From Planctomycetota bacterium (lineage in GTDB: Bacteria > Planctomycetota > Planctomycetia > Gemmatales > Gemmataceae), in contig JAKOSN010000103.1 of the NCBI GenBank assembly GCA_029777335.1, positions 1 through 41,577 of the forward strand: 41,577 bases of DNA, in the 5' to 3' direction. The position numbers and the translations under genes were made by a program. Under the pieces are notes generated by a model. That model was not told where the DNA came from, did no database searches, and was given only the letters and a program-made list of their open reading frames with translations. Shown in pieces: positions 1-8,363 of this stretch (its first letter is position 1; each line of letters begins with the position of its first letter).

Positions 1-1
1 C

Positions 2-3000
2 CAGGAGGGATTGGTGAAACAGTGGGCGGTGCCTCCCACCCCGACGCGGACGTTGACGCACAATCAACCCGTTCTGGCGGCAGTTCTCAGCCCGGATGGC
101 AAGCGTGTCTTCACCGGGAGCAGTGATGGCCTGCTGCGGAGTTGGAGCACCGCCAACAACCAGGTGGAGCGTCAATTCACCGGGCATACGGTTGCCGTCT
201 CGGCGGTTGCGGTCAGCCCCAACGGCCAGCTGCTCGCCTCGGGCGGCGGCGATCGTACCATCCGCTTCTGGAATCAGAACAAGGGTGATCAGGCGTTTCT
301 GCTTGGTGCCCATGACGACAGCATCAATTCGCTGGTGTTTCACCCCAACGGGCAACAGATTGTCTCGGCATCCAGCGATGGCACGGTCAAGCTGTGGCAG
401 GTGCCGACGACTGCTCCGCTGTTGCTCGCTCATGCCGATGCGGTCACTGGTGCCACTCTTACCCCGGAGGGCAAATTGCTCACGGCGTGTGCCGACAAGT
501 TGGTGCGCCTGTGGAATCTCGCGTCGGGGCAGAACGAACGGAGTTTTTCCGGCAACACGCTGGGAGTGCTTTGTGTCGCCACCAACGGCAAGCACGTGGC
601 CGGTGGGGGAGCGGATCGCTCCTTGACGATCTGGAATCTCGCCGATGGCAAGGTGGTGAAACGCTTCGAGAAACTCTCGGCCGCCGTTCAGAGTGTTGCC
701 TTTGCCCCGGACGGCAGTGTGCTCGCCGGGTTCGCCGACAACTCGCTGCGACAGTACAATGTCACCAGGGACAAGGAAATCAAGTCTCTGGCCGGGCACA
801 CCGGCCCAATCAGCGACCTCGTCTTCACTCCTCGGGGAGATCTGGTCCTGAGCGCGAGCCAGGACAGCACCGTTCGCATCTGGAATCTCGCGGATGGCAG
901 CACCAGGCAGACGTTGATCCACGGGGCTCCTGTGCAGGCGCTGGCGCTCAGCAAGGAGGGAACGCACGCGGCCACCCTGGGGGGGAAAACGATCAAGCTG
1001 TGGACCCTCGCCGACGGCAAAACGACCGCCACACTCACGCTCCCTGCCGAGAGCCGCAGCCTGGCGTTCCACCCCGACGGCAAGCAACTGATCGTTGGGG
1101 GAGCGGACAACAAAACCCGCGTGCTCGCCCTGGATGGCACGGTGCGTGAGTTCTTTGTGCATGAGGGGGAAGTTGCAGCCGTGGGTGTGACTGCCGACGG
1201 CAAGCGAATCATCAGCGCCGGGAAAGACAAGACGGTCCGGGTGTGGACCCCTCATCTGGTCTGGGTGGGGCAGCAGAAGGGGGCGGTTAGCCACGCTCTG
1301 CTCACTCCCCGTGGGGATCGCGTCCTCTCCGCCGGACAGGATAAGGCGATCCATCTCTGGAATGCGACCGATGGCAAGGTCGTGGGTGTTCTCCCCGGCC
1401 ACGAGGACGCCGTCGCCAGTCTTTCGCTCAACGGTGAGGGGACAACGCTGGTTTCAGGCGGGGCGGATCAAACGGTCAAGGTGTGGAAACTCCCTGCTCA
1501 GCAGCCGACCGGGATGGAAAAGCCCTCCGCCACCCTCCCCGTGGGAGGAAAGGTGGAGAGCGTGGCCTGCAGTCCCGACGGCACACGGGTCGCCGTCGCC
1601 TTCCAGCAGAAGGACCAGGCGGGTCCCATCGTCGTTTTCGACCTGGGAACCGGGAAGGAGTTGATGCGGTTCACCGAGCACACGGCTCCCGTGGTGGCGC
1701 TGGCGTTCCAGGCGGATAACCGTACGTTGCTCACCGCCGCGCGGGACAAAACCGCCCGGCTGCTGGATGTCAATGCCACCGCTGTTTTCGAGGCGCATCC
1801 GGGAGGGGTGGCGGGGCTGGCCTTGCCGAGCAATGGTACACAGATTCTGACGGCCGGCGCTGACAAGAAAGTCCAGTTGTGGGATCTGAAAACACGAAAA
1901 TTGGTGAAAACGATTGCCACTCTCTCCGAGCCAGTCACGGCGGTGCAGTACAGCCGCGACCAGACGTTGCTTGGCGTGGTTACGGGGAAAGTTGTGAAGG
2001 TGTTGACCAGCAGCGATGGTAAGGAACAGGCCACATGGACGCATCCTGCCCCGGTCACGGCACTCAGTTTTAACAGCGACAAGACCAAATTGGCGACGGC
2101 GTGTGCAGACGGCCAGGCACGGGTGTGGGACCTGGCAACCGGCAAGATGCAGGAAGCGTTTGTCCACGAAGGAGCGCTCAACGGCGTGGCCTTTCTCGGT
2201 AATAACACCAGCATCGTGACGGCAGGCGCCGACAGGACGGCACACCTGGAACCCCTGCGAGCCACGCGCCTGGTGACGGCGTCGAAAGATCCGCTGCTTG
2301 CGCTCACCGTTACGCCCAATGGAACGCATGTGATCACTGCCGGGGTGGAACCGAAGGTGAAGGCATGGAACGCGGGCACCGGCACTCTGGACCGCACCTT
2401 TGAAGGGGCCACGGGGAAGATCAGTGCCGTGGCGGTGAGCAAGAACAACACCTTGCTCGCGACCGCGGGTGCCGAACAGTTGGTGCGCCTCTACACCTTG
2501 AACGATGGGAAATTGATCAGCTCAATCAAGGGATCGGCCGCCATCACAGGGTTAGCCTTCAGCCCCAACAATCAAACCCTCGCCGCCAGCGGTGCCGATC
2601 AGAGCGTGCCCACCTGGAATGTGGTGATGACTTCGGGCCAACCCTTGCCGGCGGAGTTTGGTAAACTGGCGCAGAGCTACGCTCACGAGGGGGGAGCTCA
2701 GGCTGTGGTGTTCGCTCCCGATAGCGCCCAGTTTTACACAGGTGGGGCAGACAAAACCGTGAAGCTGTGGAAGTTTGCCTCGGAAACGCCGACGCGATCG
2801 CTCGCGCATCCGGGGATCGTGCACGCAGTCGCCTTCAATAGCGCCGGGACTCAGGTGGCAACGGGATGTCAGGATGGGAATCTCCGCATCTGGGATGTTG
2901 CCAAGGGAACCCAGTTGAAGCAAATTGCCGCACATACCAAACCAACCCCCTTTCCCATTTACTGTGTCGCCTGGAGCCCGGATGGCAAGTACGTGGTGAC

Positions 3001-3538
3001 CGGCAGTGATGATCACAGTTTGAAGATCTGGGATCCCACCTCGGGGAACATGGTGCGTGAGCTGCGTGCCCACAAGGAGAAGGAATTTGAAAAGGGGCAT
3101 CAGGAGGCGATTTACTGTGTCGCCTTCAGTCCCGATGGAAAGACGATTGCCTCGGGGAGCAGTGATCGCCAGATCAAGCTCTGGAATGTCGCGGATGGGA
3201 GTGTGCTGCGCGATTTCGCCAATCCCAAACTCAAGCCCGATGCTGCCGGGCTACGTGCGAGCCATCCAGGGTATATCTACGGCGTGCGGTTTAGCACCGA
3301 TGGCAAGCGACTCGTTAGTATCGGGCGGGCGCCGGATAATCAGGGATATCTGGCGATCTGGAATGCCAGCGATGGCAAACTGCTCCATGGCGAGGATCTG
3401 CCCCTTGGGCCCATCTACGCAATGGCGGTTGCTCCCGATGGAAAGACGCTGGCGGTGGGCACCGGGCCGCGGGGCCGCCTCGCCTCGGTGGAGGCAGAGC
3501 AAAGCCCCACGGCGTATTTGCTCAAAATGCCTCAATAA
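2..3538 (+). CDS. WD40-repeat beta-propeller protein (5' end outside window)
   Basis: The protein is almost entirely WD40 blades. I count roughly 27, recognisable by recurring 'SPDGK...GS.D..I..W' units ending in VKLW, VRIW, LKIW or IKLW, which is enough for three or four propellers. The frame is open to the window edge, and its first residues (EGLVKQW) are the end of a blade, so the true start lies upstream; the TTG at 11 is not a credible start. WD40 propellers act as protein-interaction scaffolds and have no reaction of their own. In planctomycetes such arrays often follow an N-terminal secretion signal and a cytochrome-like PSCyt domain; that part would be outside the window (inference). 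Some blades are degenerate, for example those ending in TRVL, ARLL or AHLE. A strong hairpin follows the stop. The substrate or partner is unknown. Confidence 0.93.
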   Translation, partial: QEGLVKQWAVPPTPTRTLTHNQPVLAAVLSPDGKRVFTGSSDGLLRSWSTANNQVERQFTGHTVAVSAVAVSPNGQLLASGGGDRTIRFWNQNKGDQAFLLGAHDDSINSLVFHPNGQQIVSASSDGTVKLWQVPTTAPLLLAHADAVTGATLTPEGKLLTACADKLVRLWNLASGQNERSFSGNTLGVLCVATNGKHVAGGGADRSLTIWNLADGKVVKRFEKLSAAVQSVAFAPDGSVLAGFADNSLRQYNVTRDKEIKSLAGHTGPISDLVFTPRGDLVLSASQDSTVRIWNLADGSTRQTLIHGAPVQALALSKEGTHAATLGGKTIKLWTLADGKTTATLTLPAESRSLAFHPDGKQLIVGGADNKTRVLALDGTVREFFVHEGEVAAVGVTADGKRIISAGKDKTVRVWTPHLVWVGQQKGAVSHALLTPRGDRVLSAGQDKAIHLWNATDGKVVGVLPGHEDAVASLSLNGEGTTLVSGGADQTVKVWKLPAQQPTGMEKPSATLPVGGKVESVACSPDGTRVAVAFQQKDQAGPIVVFDLGTGKELMRFTEHTAPVVALAFQADNRTLLTAARDKTARLLDVNATAVFEAHPGGVAGLALPSNGTQILTAGADKKVQLWDLKTRKLVKTIATLSEPVTAVQYSRDQTLLGVVTGKVVKVLTSSDGKEQATWTHPAPVTALSFNSDKTKLATACADGQARVWDLATGKMQEAFVHEGALNGVAFLGNNTSIVTAGADRTAHLEPLRATRLVTASKDPLLALTVTPNGTHVITAGVEPKVKAWNAGTGTLDRTFEGATGKISAVAVSKNNTLLATAGAEQLVRLYTLNDGKLISSIKGSAAITGLAFSPNNQTLAASGADQSVPTWNVVMTSGQPLPAEFGKLAQSYAHEGGAQAVVFAPDSAQFYTGGADKTVKLWKFASETPTRSLAHPGIVHAVAFNSAGTQVATGCQDGNLRIWDVAKGTQLKQIAAHTKPTPFPIYCVAWSPDGKYVVTGSDDHSLKIWDPTSGNMVRELRAHKEKEFEKGHQEAIYCVAFSPDGKTIASGSSDRQIKLWNVADGSVLRDFANPKLKPDAAGLRASHPGYIYGVRFSTDGKRLVSIGRAPDNQGYLAIWNASDGKLLHGEDLPLGPIYAMAVAPDGKTLAVGTGPRGRLASVEAEQSPTAYLLKMPQ

Positions 3539-3557
3539 CCCAATGTGTTGTATGGCA

Positions 3558-3597
3558 GCGGTCCCACTCTTCTCAGGCAACAGAAGAGTGGGACCGC
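3558..3597 (+). terminator. Gene-end hairpin after the WD40 gene
   Basis: A perfect 16-bp stem (3558-3573 with 3582-3597) encloses an 8-nt loop and starts 19 bases after the WD40 stop codon. It is GC-rich, but no run of T follows, so it may terminate by another mechanism or protect the 3' end of the mRNA. Confidence 0.6.
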
Positions 3598-3987
3598 AAA
3601 GAATCCCTCCTGGGTAATTTGGGCGCTGCTTCGCAGATCATGGGAAGGGAGGGGAGAGAGGCTCTCGTTCTTGCCTGGATTCTCCAGGTTTCTTTGCTGG
3701 CACGGGAGAACCCCAGCGCACAGCTTGCCCAATCTCCACTCCAGCATGCGCATCGTGCCACAATTAGCCAAATCGCTTTTAGCAAGTGAACCGATATCAA
3801 TGGTGGAAAATCGGTGAAGCTCGCAAGTCGGACTCTCCATCGCCCCGACCTGCCGTGTGGCAGCGCCGAGTGCAGCGATTGACCGGCTAATGGCGGTGCT
3901 TGCTGTGGCTGCGAGCCGTTTGGAGACAGCACCCCGAGGAACGGGGTCGCGCAGCCCGCGTCAAGGACTTAAACAAGGAGTGTTTCC
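3598..3987. other. Intergenic region with no supported gene
   Basis: About 390 bases separate the WD40 hairpin from the porin-like gene. Short open frames exist on both strands, but none has a convincing ribosome-binding site, signal or domain. A small hairpin (ACCCCG, 5-nt loop, CGGGGT at 3931-3947) lies in the presumed leader of the next gene. I see no clear sigma70 promoter; TTGACC at 3879-3884 has no matching -10 box at normal spacing. Confidence 0.5.
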
Positions 3988-5124
3988 ATGTCGATGAGAA
4001 GGATCTTTTTTGCCCTGGCGCTTGGGCTAGTTCCTGCGTGGGGCAGTGCCTCGGCGGGCGATCGGATCTTCCGCTCGGTTGATCACAATAGCTGTCCGCC
4101 AGTCTATATTCAGCCGGGATGCCCCACCCCGGGGATGATTCCCTCGACCCCCACCACCCCCACGACTCCCACCACCCCGACCACTCCGGAACAGCCCCAA
4201 CCGGAAGCCCCTGCACCTTCGTCGGACCTGTCCGCGACTGCCCCGGCGGGCGGGACCACCGGTGGCGCGACCGGCGATGCCCAGATGATCGGTGACCTGG
4301 GGGTGGGCGGTTACACCTTCAGCACGGTCCAGGTGGGCCGTGGCACCACCCGGGTGTCCTTCCCAGTCGCGGCTCGCGGTGCTTTCAAGATCTCCGAGAA
4401 CGAAAGTCCGCGACCCACCGATCGTGTGTTCATCAACTACAATTACTTCAATAGCATTAGCGTCGGCAACGGCGTGCAGAGCTTTGATCTCCACCGCGAA
4501 ACGATCGGTTTTGAAAAGACCTTCCTCGAAGGGAACGCCTCGTTTGGTGTGCGTTTGCCGTTCATCCAGCAGGATGGGCAGGCCGTGAGCAAGAACGATT
4601 TTGGCGACGTCTCCTTGCTCGCCAAGTACGCCTTTGTCAACGATCAGCAAACGGGGGATGTGTTCTCCTCGGGTATGGTGGTGACCATCCCCAACGGGCC
4701 TGGTCTGGTTGCCGTCGACGGCCAGAAGATTCACTCGACTCTGCTCCAACCGTGGTTGGGTATGATCTACCACTTTGGGGATCTCTACCTGATGGGCTTC
4801 ACCTCCATGGTCATCCCCACGGACAACAGCGAGTCGACCCTGCTGGGCAACGACTACGCGCTGGGCTACCGCGCCTACAGCGGCGGGGCCGAATCCACCC
4901 TCCGCTATATCATCCCGACGCTCGAAGCGCACTTGACCACGCCGCTCACCCACCGCGGGCGTGAAACCACCCCGTTCGGCTTCCCGGACATCTTCATCAT
5001 GACCGGTGGTGTGCACCTGGGCATCGGCGATCGTGGCGATCTTACCCTGGGTGTGGCTACCCCGTTGACCGGCCCGAGCCCGTTCGACGTCGAAGGGACC
5101 GTGCAGTTTAACTTCCGCTTCTAA
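3988..5124 (+). CDS. Secreted outer-membrane beta-barrel-like protein with Pro/Thr linker
   Basis: The start is fixed by AAGGAG at 3975-3980, 7 bases before ATG. Residues 1 to about 24 form a Sec signal peptide (MSMRRIFFALALGLVPAWGS, then ASAGD). Residues about 50-75 are a low-complexity linker with four TTP units followed by PEQPQPEAPAP. From about residue 110 to the end the sequence alternates polar and hydrophobic residues, rich in Gly, Tyr and Phe, as in outer-membrane barrels (for example NYNYFNSISVGNGVQSFDL and the final VQFNFRF). The C-terminal phenylalanine matches the beta-signal read by BamA in Gram-negative outer membranes. No catalytic motif is seen. It probably acts as a porin-like or structural outer-membrane protein, with the linker crossing the periplasm or contacting the wall. 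The gene is monocistronic and ends at a strong hairpin facing a convergent gene. The substrate cannot be named. Confidence 0.85.
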   Translation: MSMRRIFFALALGLVPAWGSASAGDRIFRSVDHNSCPPVYIQPGCPTPGMIPSTPTTPTTPTTPTTPEQPQPEAPAPSSDLSATAPAGGTTGGATGDAQMIGDLGVGGYTFSTVQVGRGTTRVSFPVAARGAFKISENESPRPTDRVFINYNYFNSISVGNGVQSFDLHRETIGFEKTFLEGNASFGVRLPFIQQDGQAVSKNDFGDVSLLAKYAFVNDQQTGDVFSSGMVVTIPNGPGLVAVDGQKIHSTLLQPWLGMIYHFGDLYLMGFTSMVIPTDNSESTLLGNDYALGYRAYSGGAESTLRYIIPTLEAHLTTPLTHRGRETTPFGFPDIFIMTGGVHLGIGDRGDLTLGVATPLTGPSPFDVEGTVQFNFRF

Positions 5125-5161
5125 GCGGTTTCCCGTCTGACTCTCCTCTGACGGGTTGATC

Positions 5162-5195
5162 CTCGGCCCTGGCAGTTACGGCTGTCAGGGCCGAG
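5162..5195. terminator. Hairpin between convergent genes
   Basis: A 14-bp stem (5162-5175 with 5182-5195, one G-T pair) with a 6-nt loop lies between the stops of the barrel gene (+) and the ligase-like gene (-). It can serve either strand; no long T-run is present on either side. A second, 6-bp hairpin (CCCGTC/GACGGG, 5132-5155) lies just before it. Confidence 0.6.
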
Positions 5196-5206
5196 TGCGT
5201 TACTCC

Positions 5207-7687
5207 TCAATGCGATTCGATCTGCGCAGTCACGCGTGTCAAGCCTTCACTCGCCACGGGATGCTGGGGGGCGAGTTGGAGGACCCGTTGATAATGGTGG
5301 CGTGCCCAGTGCCAATCGCGGCGCAACTCCGCCAGACGTCCAAGAATCACCTGAGGAGCCACGCGCTGAGGTCGCACCGTGCTGGCGTGGTAGGCGTGCA
5401 CAAAGGCTTCCCACATCTTACCACTTTGCAGATCCATGTAGGCGACCCATTCGGTGAAGTCGAGCTCGGCATCGCCGTCCCCGTTCCAGCGGCTGTGTTC
5501 CGCCTCCTCCGCCAGGCGCAGGGCCAGGGGGTGTTCTCCTTCGAGCCAGGCGAGCATGGCCAGCAACGCGGTTGGTTGGGCGGCGTCGGGGTAGAGAAGA
5601 TGCGCAAGCCCGGCGTATTTGCGCGTCAAGGCCGGACGTCCCAGGGTCAATCCCAGTCGCCCTGCCTGGATCAGAAAGAGAGCATTGCGCGGATCGGCCT
5701 CAATGGCAGCCTCAATTTGCTCGCTGGCCCGGTCGGCCACCGAGGGCACCAGTTGTGCCTGACGTCCAAGCACATGCGCCAGGTGGGCGTTTCCCTGGGG
5801 ATCACGAGGTTCCAGGGCCAGTGCCTGCTCCATCGCCTGAACGGACTCGCTCAGCAACGCCTTTCGCGCTTCCAGATCCCCCGTGTTTTCCGCGAGCAGA
5901 CACGCCCCGGCGCCAAGCCGTGTCCAGTAGATCGGCTCCCGCGGGGCGAGCTGGGTAGCGCGGTGATAATGTTGGAGCGCCCGTCGATCATTGCTCCCCA
6001 CTTCTCTCTCGCCCGCACAACACGCCTGCGCGGCGCGATAGGGTTGGAGTACTCGCAGGATCAGTACCGCGCACACCGTTGCGACGATTCCACCCTGCAC
6101 CAGGAGGCGTGGCCAGCTTCGCGGGAGAATCGGTGCCACAACGGCTGCCGGATCCCTCGAACTTAATCGAAGCAAGGTGGCTGCGCCCCCAAGCAACGCA
6201 CTTCCAACGATCCCGGTGGCCAGCCAGGGTGAGGGGTCGTTCTCCAGGTGTGCTCCAGTAAATTCCCTGGTGATCAGCCCCAGCGCCAGGAGCATCAGGA
6301 TCGCAAGCGCCACACGGAAACTCGACAGGGACAGAAGGGGCGCCTCTTCGACGGTCTCCGTCCGTGGTTCGGTCAGGCGGGAGAGCAGACCAAGGATCAC
6401 CACGAGGAGGCCTGTGATCCCTGTCACACTGAAGCTCACCATCAAGGTAATTGTGCCCCCCAGGAGGCTCGCCAGCAACGCCAATCCCAGGGAACCGGTG
6501 GGAGTGCCGCGCTGGTGCCAGACTCTCCGGGCGCTGGCCAGGACACCAAGCAGGAGCACGCCCAGGGCGAGTCCGCCAATCAATCCCTGCGTGGCCAGCA
6601 CATGGAGTAATTCATTGTGAGCCCGGGTGGGAGTGGTGCCCCAGTCGTGCTTCGCCAACTCCAACGGTCGATGGGGCGCAAACGCGAGGCGAAAAGCATC
6701 CAGCCCCGCGCCGGTAAGCGGATGCGCCTTGAACATCTCCCACGCAGCGCTCCAGTGGGCACTTCGTCCACCAACGTGAGTGAGCGCTTCCACCCGTCTT
6801 TGGAGAGCCCCCTGCACCGGATGGGTGATCTGGTGACGCAGGATCGTCACTCCCACGGCAATCAGCACCACGGTCGCCGCACCAACTCCAAGGAAGGTTC
6901 GTCGCCCACGGCAAAGAGCCACCACCAGGAGAAACAGCAGAAGAACGCTCCCCGCCAGCCACGCTCCGCGGGAGAGAGTCACAACTACTCCAAGCGTCTG
7001 CAGCAGGCCGAGCAACGCCAGGGGGATCACGCTTCCCCAGCGTCGTTGGCGGATGCTGTCGCGGAGAAAATACACGGTGAGCGGAAGTGTCATTACCAGG
7101 TAGGCGCCCAGGTGGTTGGCGTGCCCGAGTGAGGCGAAGGGCCGGTCAATCACCCCGATGTGCGACACATTGTCCCAGGTGATGGGATCGAGATGGAACG
7201 CCTGCAAGACGGCATGGGCGGTTACCCCCACCCCGGCCAGGAGTGCCCCCGCGAGCAAACGGCGCGTGTTCTCCCCTGGGCCGCCCAGGTGGCGCGCCGC
7301 GAAGAAGAGCAGGCCATAGGCGGTCACGGTTTCCAGTCCGGCGTAACTTTCGTGGTCGCCAACGAGGGAGAGGCGCGGACTGAGCGATAAGGCCGTGGAG
7401 AGTCCCGCCGAGGCGAGGAAGAGCAGGATTCCAAGAGTAAGGAGATCGTATTTATGCTCGGATAGGCGCGGACCACGAGTCCACAAGCGGTGGCTCACTC
7501 CCAACCCCGCCAGGAGAAGTGCGTTGAGCAACAGGAGCCGGGTTTTGGGAAACTCGAACGGCTCCAGCGTGTCGTGGCTGAAGAGCAGCGGACACAGCAG
7601 GAGATGACCGAGCAGAACGACAAAGGCCGCGCGCTCCAACCAGGAGCACGAGGGCGCTACCTGTGCGTGCGAAGGAGTTGGTGCCAT
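5207..7687 (-). CDS. O-antigen ligase/polymerase-like membrane protein with C-terminal TPR domain
   Basis: The N-terminal ~540 residues contain a dozen or more hydrophobic segments with the Wzy/WaaL (O-antigen ligase, PF04932-type) pattern, including a periplasmic-loop stretch GAGLDAFRLAFAPHRP followed by AHNELLHVLATQGLIGGL, which is characteristic of the family. Members join or polymerise glycan chains carried on undecaprenyl phosphate at the periplasmic face. The last ~250 residues (from about 575) are soluble tetratricopeptide repeats (HYHRATQLAPREPIYW, AMEQALALEPRDPQGNAHLA, QIEAAIEADPRNALFLI). A ligase plus TPR fusion of about 826 aa is common in planctomycetes. No Shine-Dalgarno precedes ATG 7687; a TTGACG/TATATC promoter puts transcription only about 2 bases upstream, so the mRNA may be leaderless. 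The exact glycan is unknown. Confidence 0.88.
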   Translation of the reverse strand: MAPTPSHAQVAPSCSWLERAAFVVLLGHLLLCPLLFSHDTLEPFEFPKTRLLLLNALLLAGLGVSHRLWTRGPRLSEHKYDLLTLGILLFLASAGLSTALSLSPRLSLVGDHESYAGLETVTAYGLLFFAARHLGGPGENTRRLLAGALLAGVGVTAHAVLQAFHLDPITWDNVSHIGVIDRPFASLGHANHLGAYLVMTLPLTVYFLRDSIRQRRWGSVIPLALLGLLQTLGVVVTLSRGAWLAGSVLLLFLLVVALCRGRRTFLGVGAATVVLIAVGVTILRHQITHPVQGALQRRVEALTHVGGRSAHWSAAWEMFKAHPLTGAGLDAFRLAFAPHRPLELAKHDWGTTPTRAHNELLHVLATQGLIGGLALGVLLLGVLASARRVWHQRGTPTGSLGLALLASLLGGTITLMVSFSVTGITGLLVVILGLLSRLTEPRTETVEEAPLLSLSSFRVALAILMLLALGLITREFTGAHLENDPSPWLATGIVGSALLGGAATLLRLSSRDPAAVVAPILPRSWPRLLVQGGIVATVCAVLILRVLQPYRAAQACCAGEREVGSNDRRALQHYHRATQLAPREPIYWTRLGAGACLLAENTGDLEARKALLSESVQAMEQALALEPRDPQGNAHLAHVLGRQAQLVPSVADRASEQIEAAIEADPRNALFLIQAGRLGLTLGRPALTRKYAGLAHLLYPDAAQPTALLAMLAWLEGEHPLALRLAEEAEHSRWNGDGDAELDFTEWVAYMDLQSGKMWEAFVHAYHASTVRPQRVAPQVILGRLAELRRDWHWARHHYQRVLQLAPQHPVASEGLTRVTAQIESH

Positions 7688-7695
7688 GCGCGGGG

Positions 7696-7724
7696 GATAT
7701 AACGACGGTTTTTCCCCTCGTCAA
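7696..7724 (-). promoter_or_regulatory. Putative sigma70-type promoter of the ligase-like gene
   Basis: Reading the minus strand, TTGACG (7724-7719) is followed after 17 bases by TATATC (7701-7696). The -10 box ends 8 bases before the ATG, implying a very short or absent leader. Confidence 0.4.
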
Positions 7725-7955
7725 GAGCATCGATACGGGATTCGTGATTTCGCCCGAGGACCTCTCTTAACGAGAGTGCGCAGTCGACGTAAACATCCAG
7801 GACGCGGTCACCCAGGTGCAACTCGGCTCTCTCAGCGAGGATAACACTCGTTCATTCAGCTTTCGCCCTTCGCCTTGCCCGAATGATGTGAACTGATGTT
7901 CATAAAATTCTCGTAAACTTCGCTGACCGGGGTGCGCTTTTTTGCGTGCTGGCGG

Positions 7956-7961
7956 TACAAT
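7956..7961 (+). promoter_or_regulatory. Putative -10 box (TACAAT) for the 8006-11060 gene group
   Basis: TACAAT matches the consensus at 5 of 6 positions and would start transcription near 7968, before the chosen ATG and after the GTG at 7946. No good -35 box is seen. Nothing else was recognised in the intergenic stretch 7725-7955. Confidence 0.3.
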
Positions 7962-8005
7962 ACCCTACTCGAAGACCCTTGGAGGGGATGAGTGCAGGGG
8001 TTGGT

Positions 8006-8356
8006 ATGCGCATTCGCGGGATTGAGCATCTGTCGCGGGAGGAGTTCTTGGTCGCCCTGAGCGCAGGCGGGCGTTTTATTCTCTTTGAGTACTGTATTTC
8101 GTTGATCTTTCTCACGGCGCGCCGCCCCAGCGCAATCTATTTTGTGCACGGCAATGACATCCCCTGGGCGCCCTGTCTGGGTTACACCCTGCTGTCGTGT
8201 CTGTTGGGCTGGTGGGGGGTGCCCTGGGGAGTGATCTACACCCCGCTGGTGCTGGTGAGCAACCTCGCGGGTGGCTGCGATGTGACCGAGGCGGTGTGGC
8301 CACGCACCGAGGAGGAACTGGATCAACTGTGGCGTCTGGGGCGGAGTCCGGAGTAA
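8006..8356 (+). CDS. Conserved small membrane protein of unknown function
   Basis: The product is about 116 residues, starting MRIRGIEHLSREEF. It has a hydrophilic head, then 'GGRFILFEYCISLIFLTARRPSAIYFV', then a hydrophobic stretch rich in Gly and Trp (YTLLSCLLGWWGVPWGVIYT) and a short polar tail with GGCDVT. This arrangement matches, from memory, a widespread uncharacterised family in planctomycetes and related phyla; I cannot run a search to confirm. Two transmembrane segments are likely. Start choice: AGGGG at 7996-8000 is 5 bases before ATG 8006; ATG 7988 abuts a GGAGGGG too closely, and GTG 7946 lies before the likely promoter. The gene is followed after 7 bases by the TPR protein, so the two are probably co-transcribed. 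Confidence 0.8.
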   Translation: MRIRGIEHLSREEFLVALSAGGRFILFEYCISLIFLTARRPSAIYFVHGNDIPWAPCLGYTLLSCLLGWWGVPWGVIYTPLVLVSNLAGGCDVTEAVWPRTEEELDQLWRLGRSPE

Positions 8357-8363
8357 AGCGACC

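Noticed and set aside
3545..3840. Short frames on both strands in the gap after the WD40 gene
   Set aside because: They overlap the gene-end hairpin, lack ribosome-binding sites and have unstructured composition.
4141..4200. CRISPR-like or satellite repeat in the Thr-Pro tract
   Set aside because: The repetition is a short coding repeat for TTP units with no spacers.
5156..6166. A 336-codon plus-strand frame
   Set aside because: It is antisense to the TPR part of the ligase-like gene and begins in the terminator hairpin.
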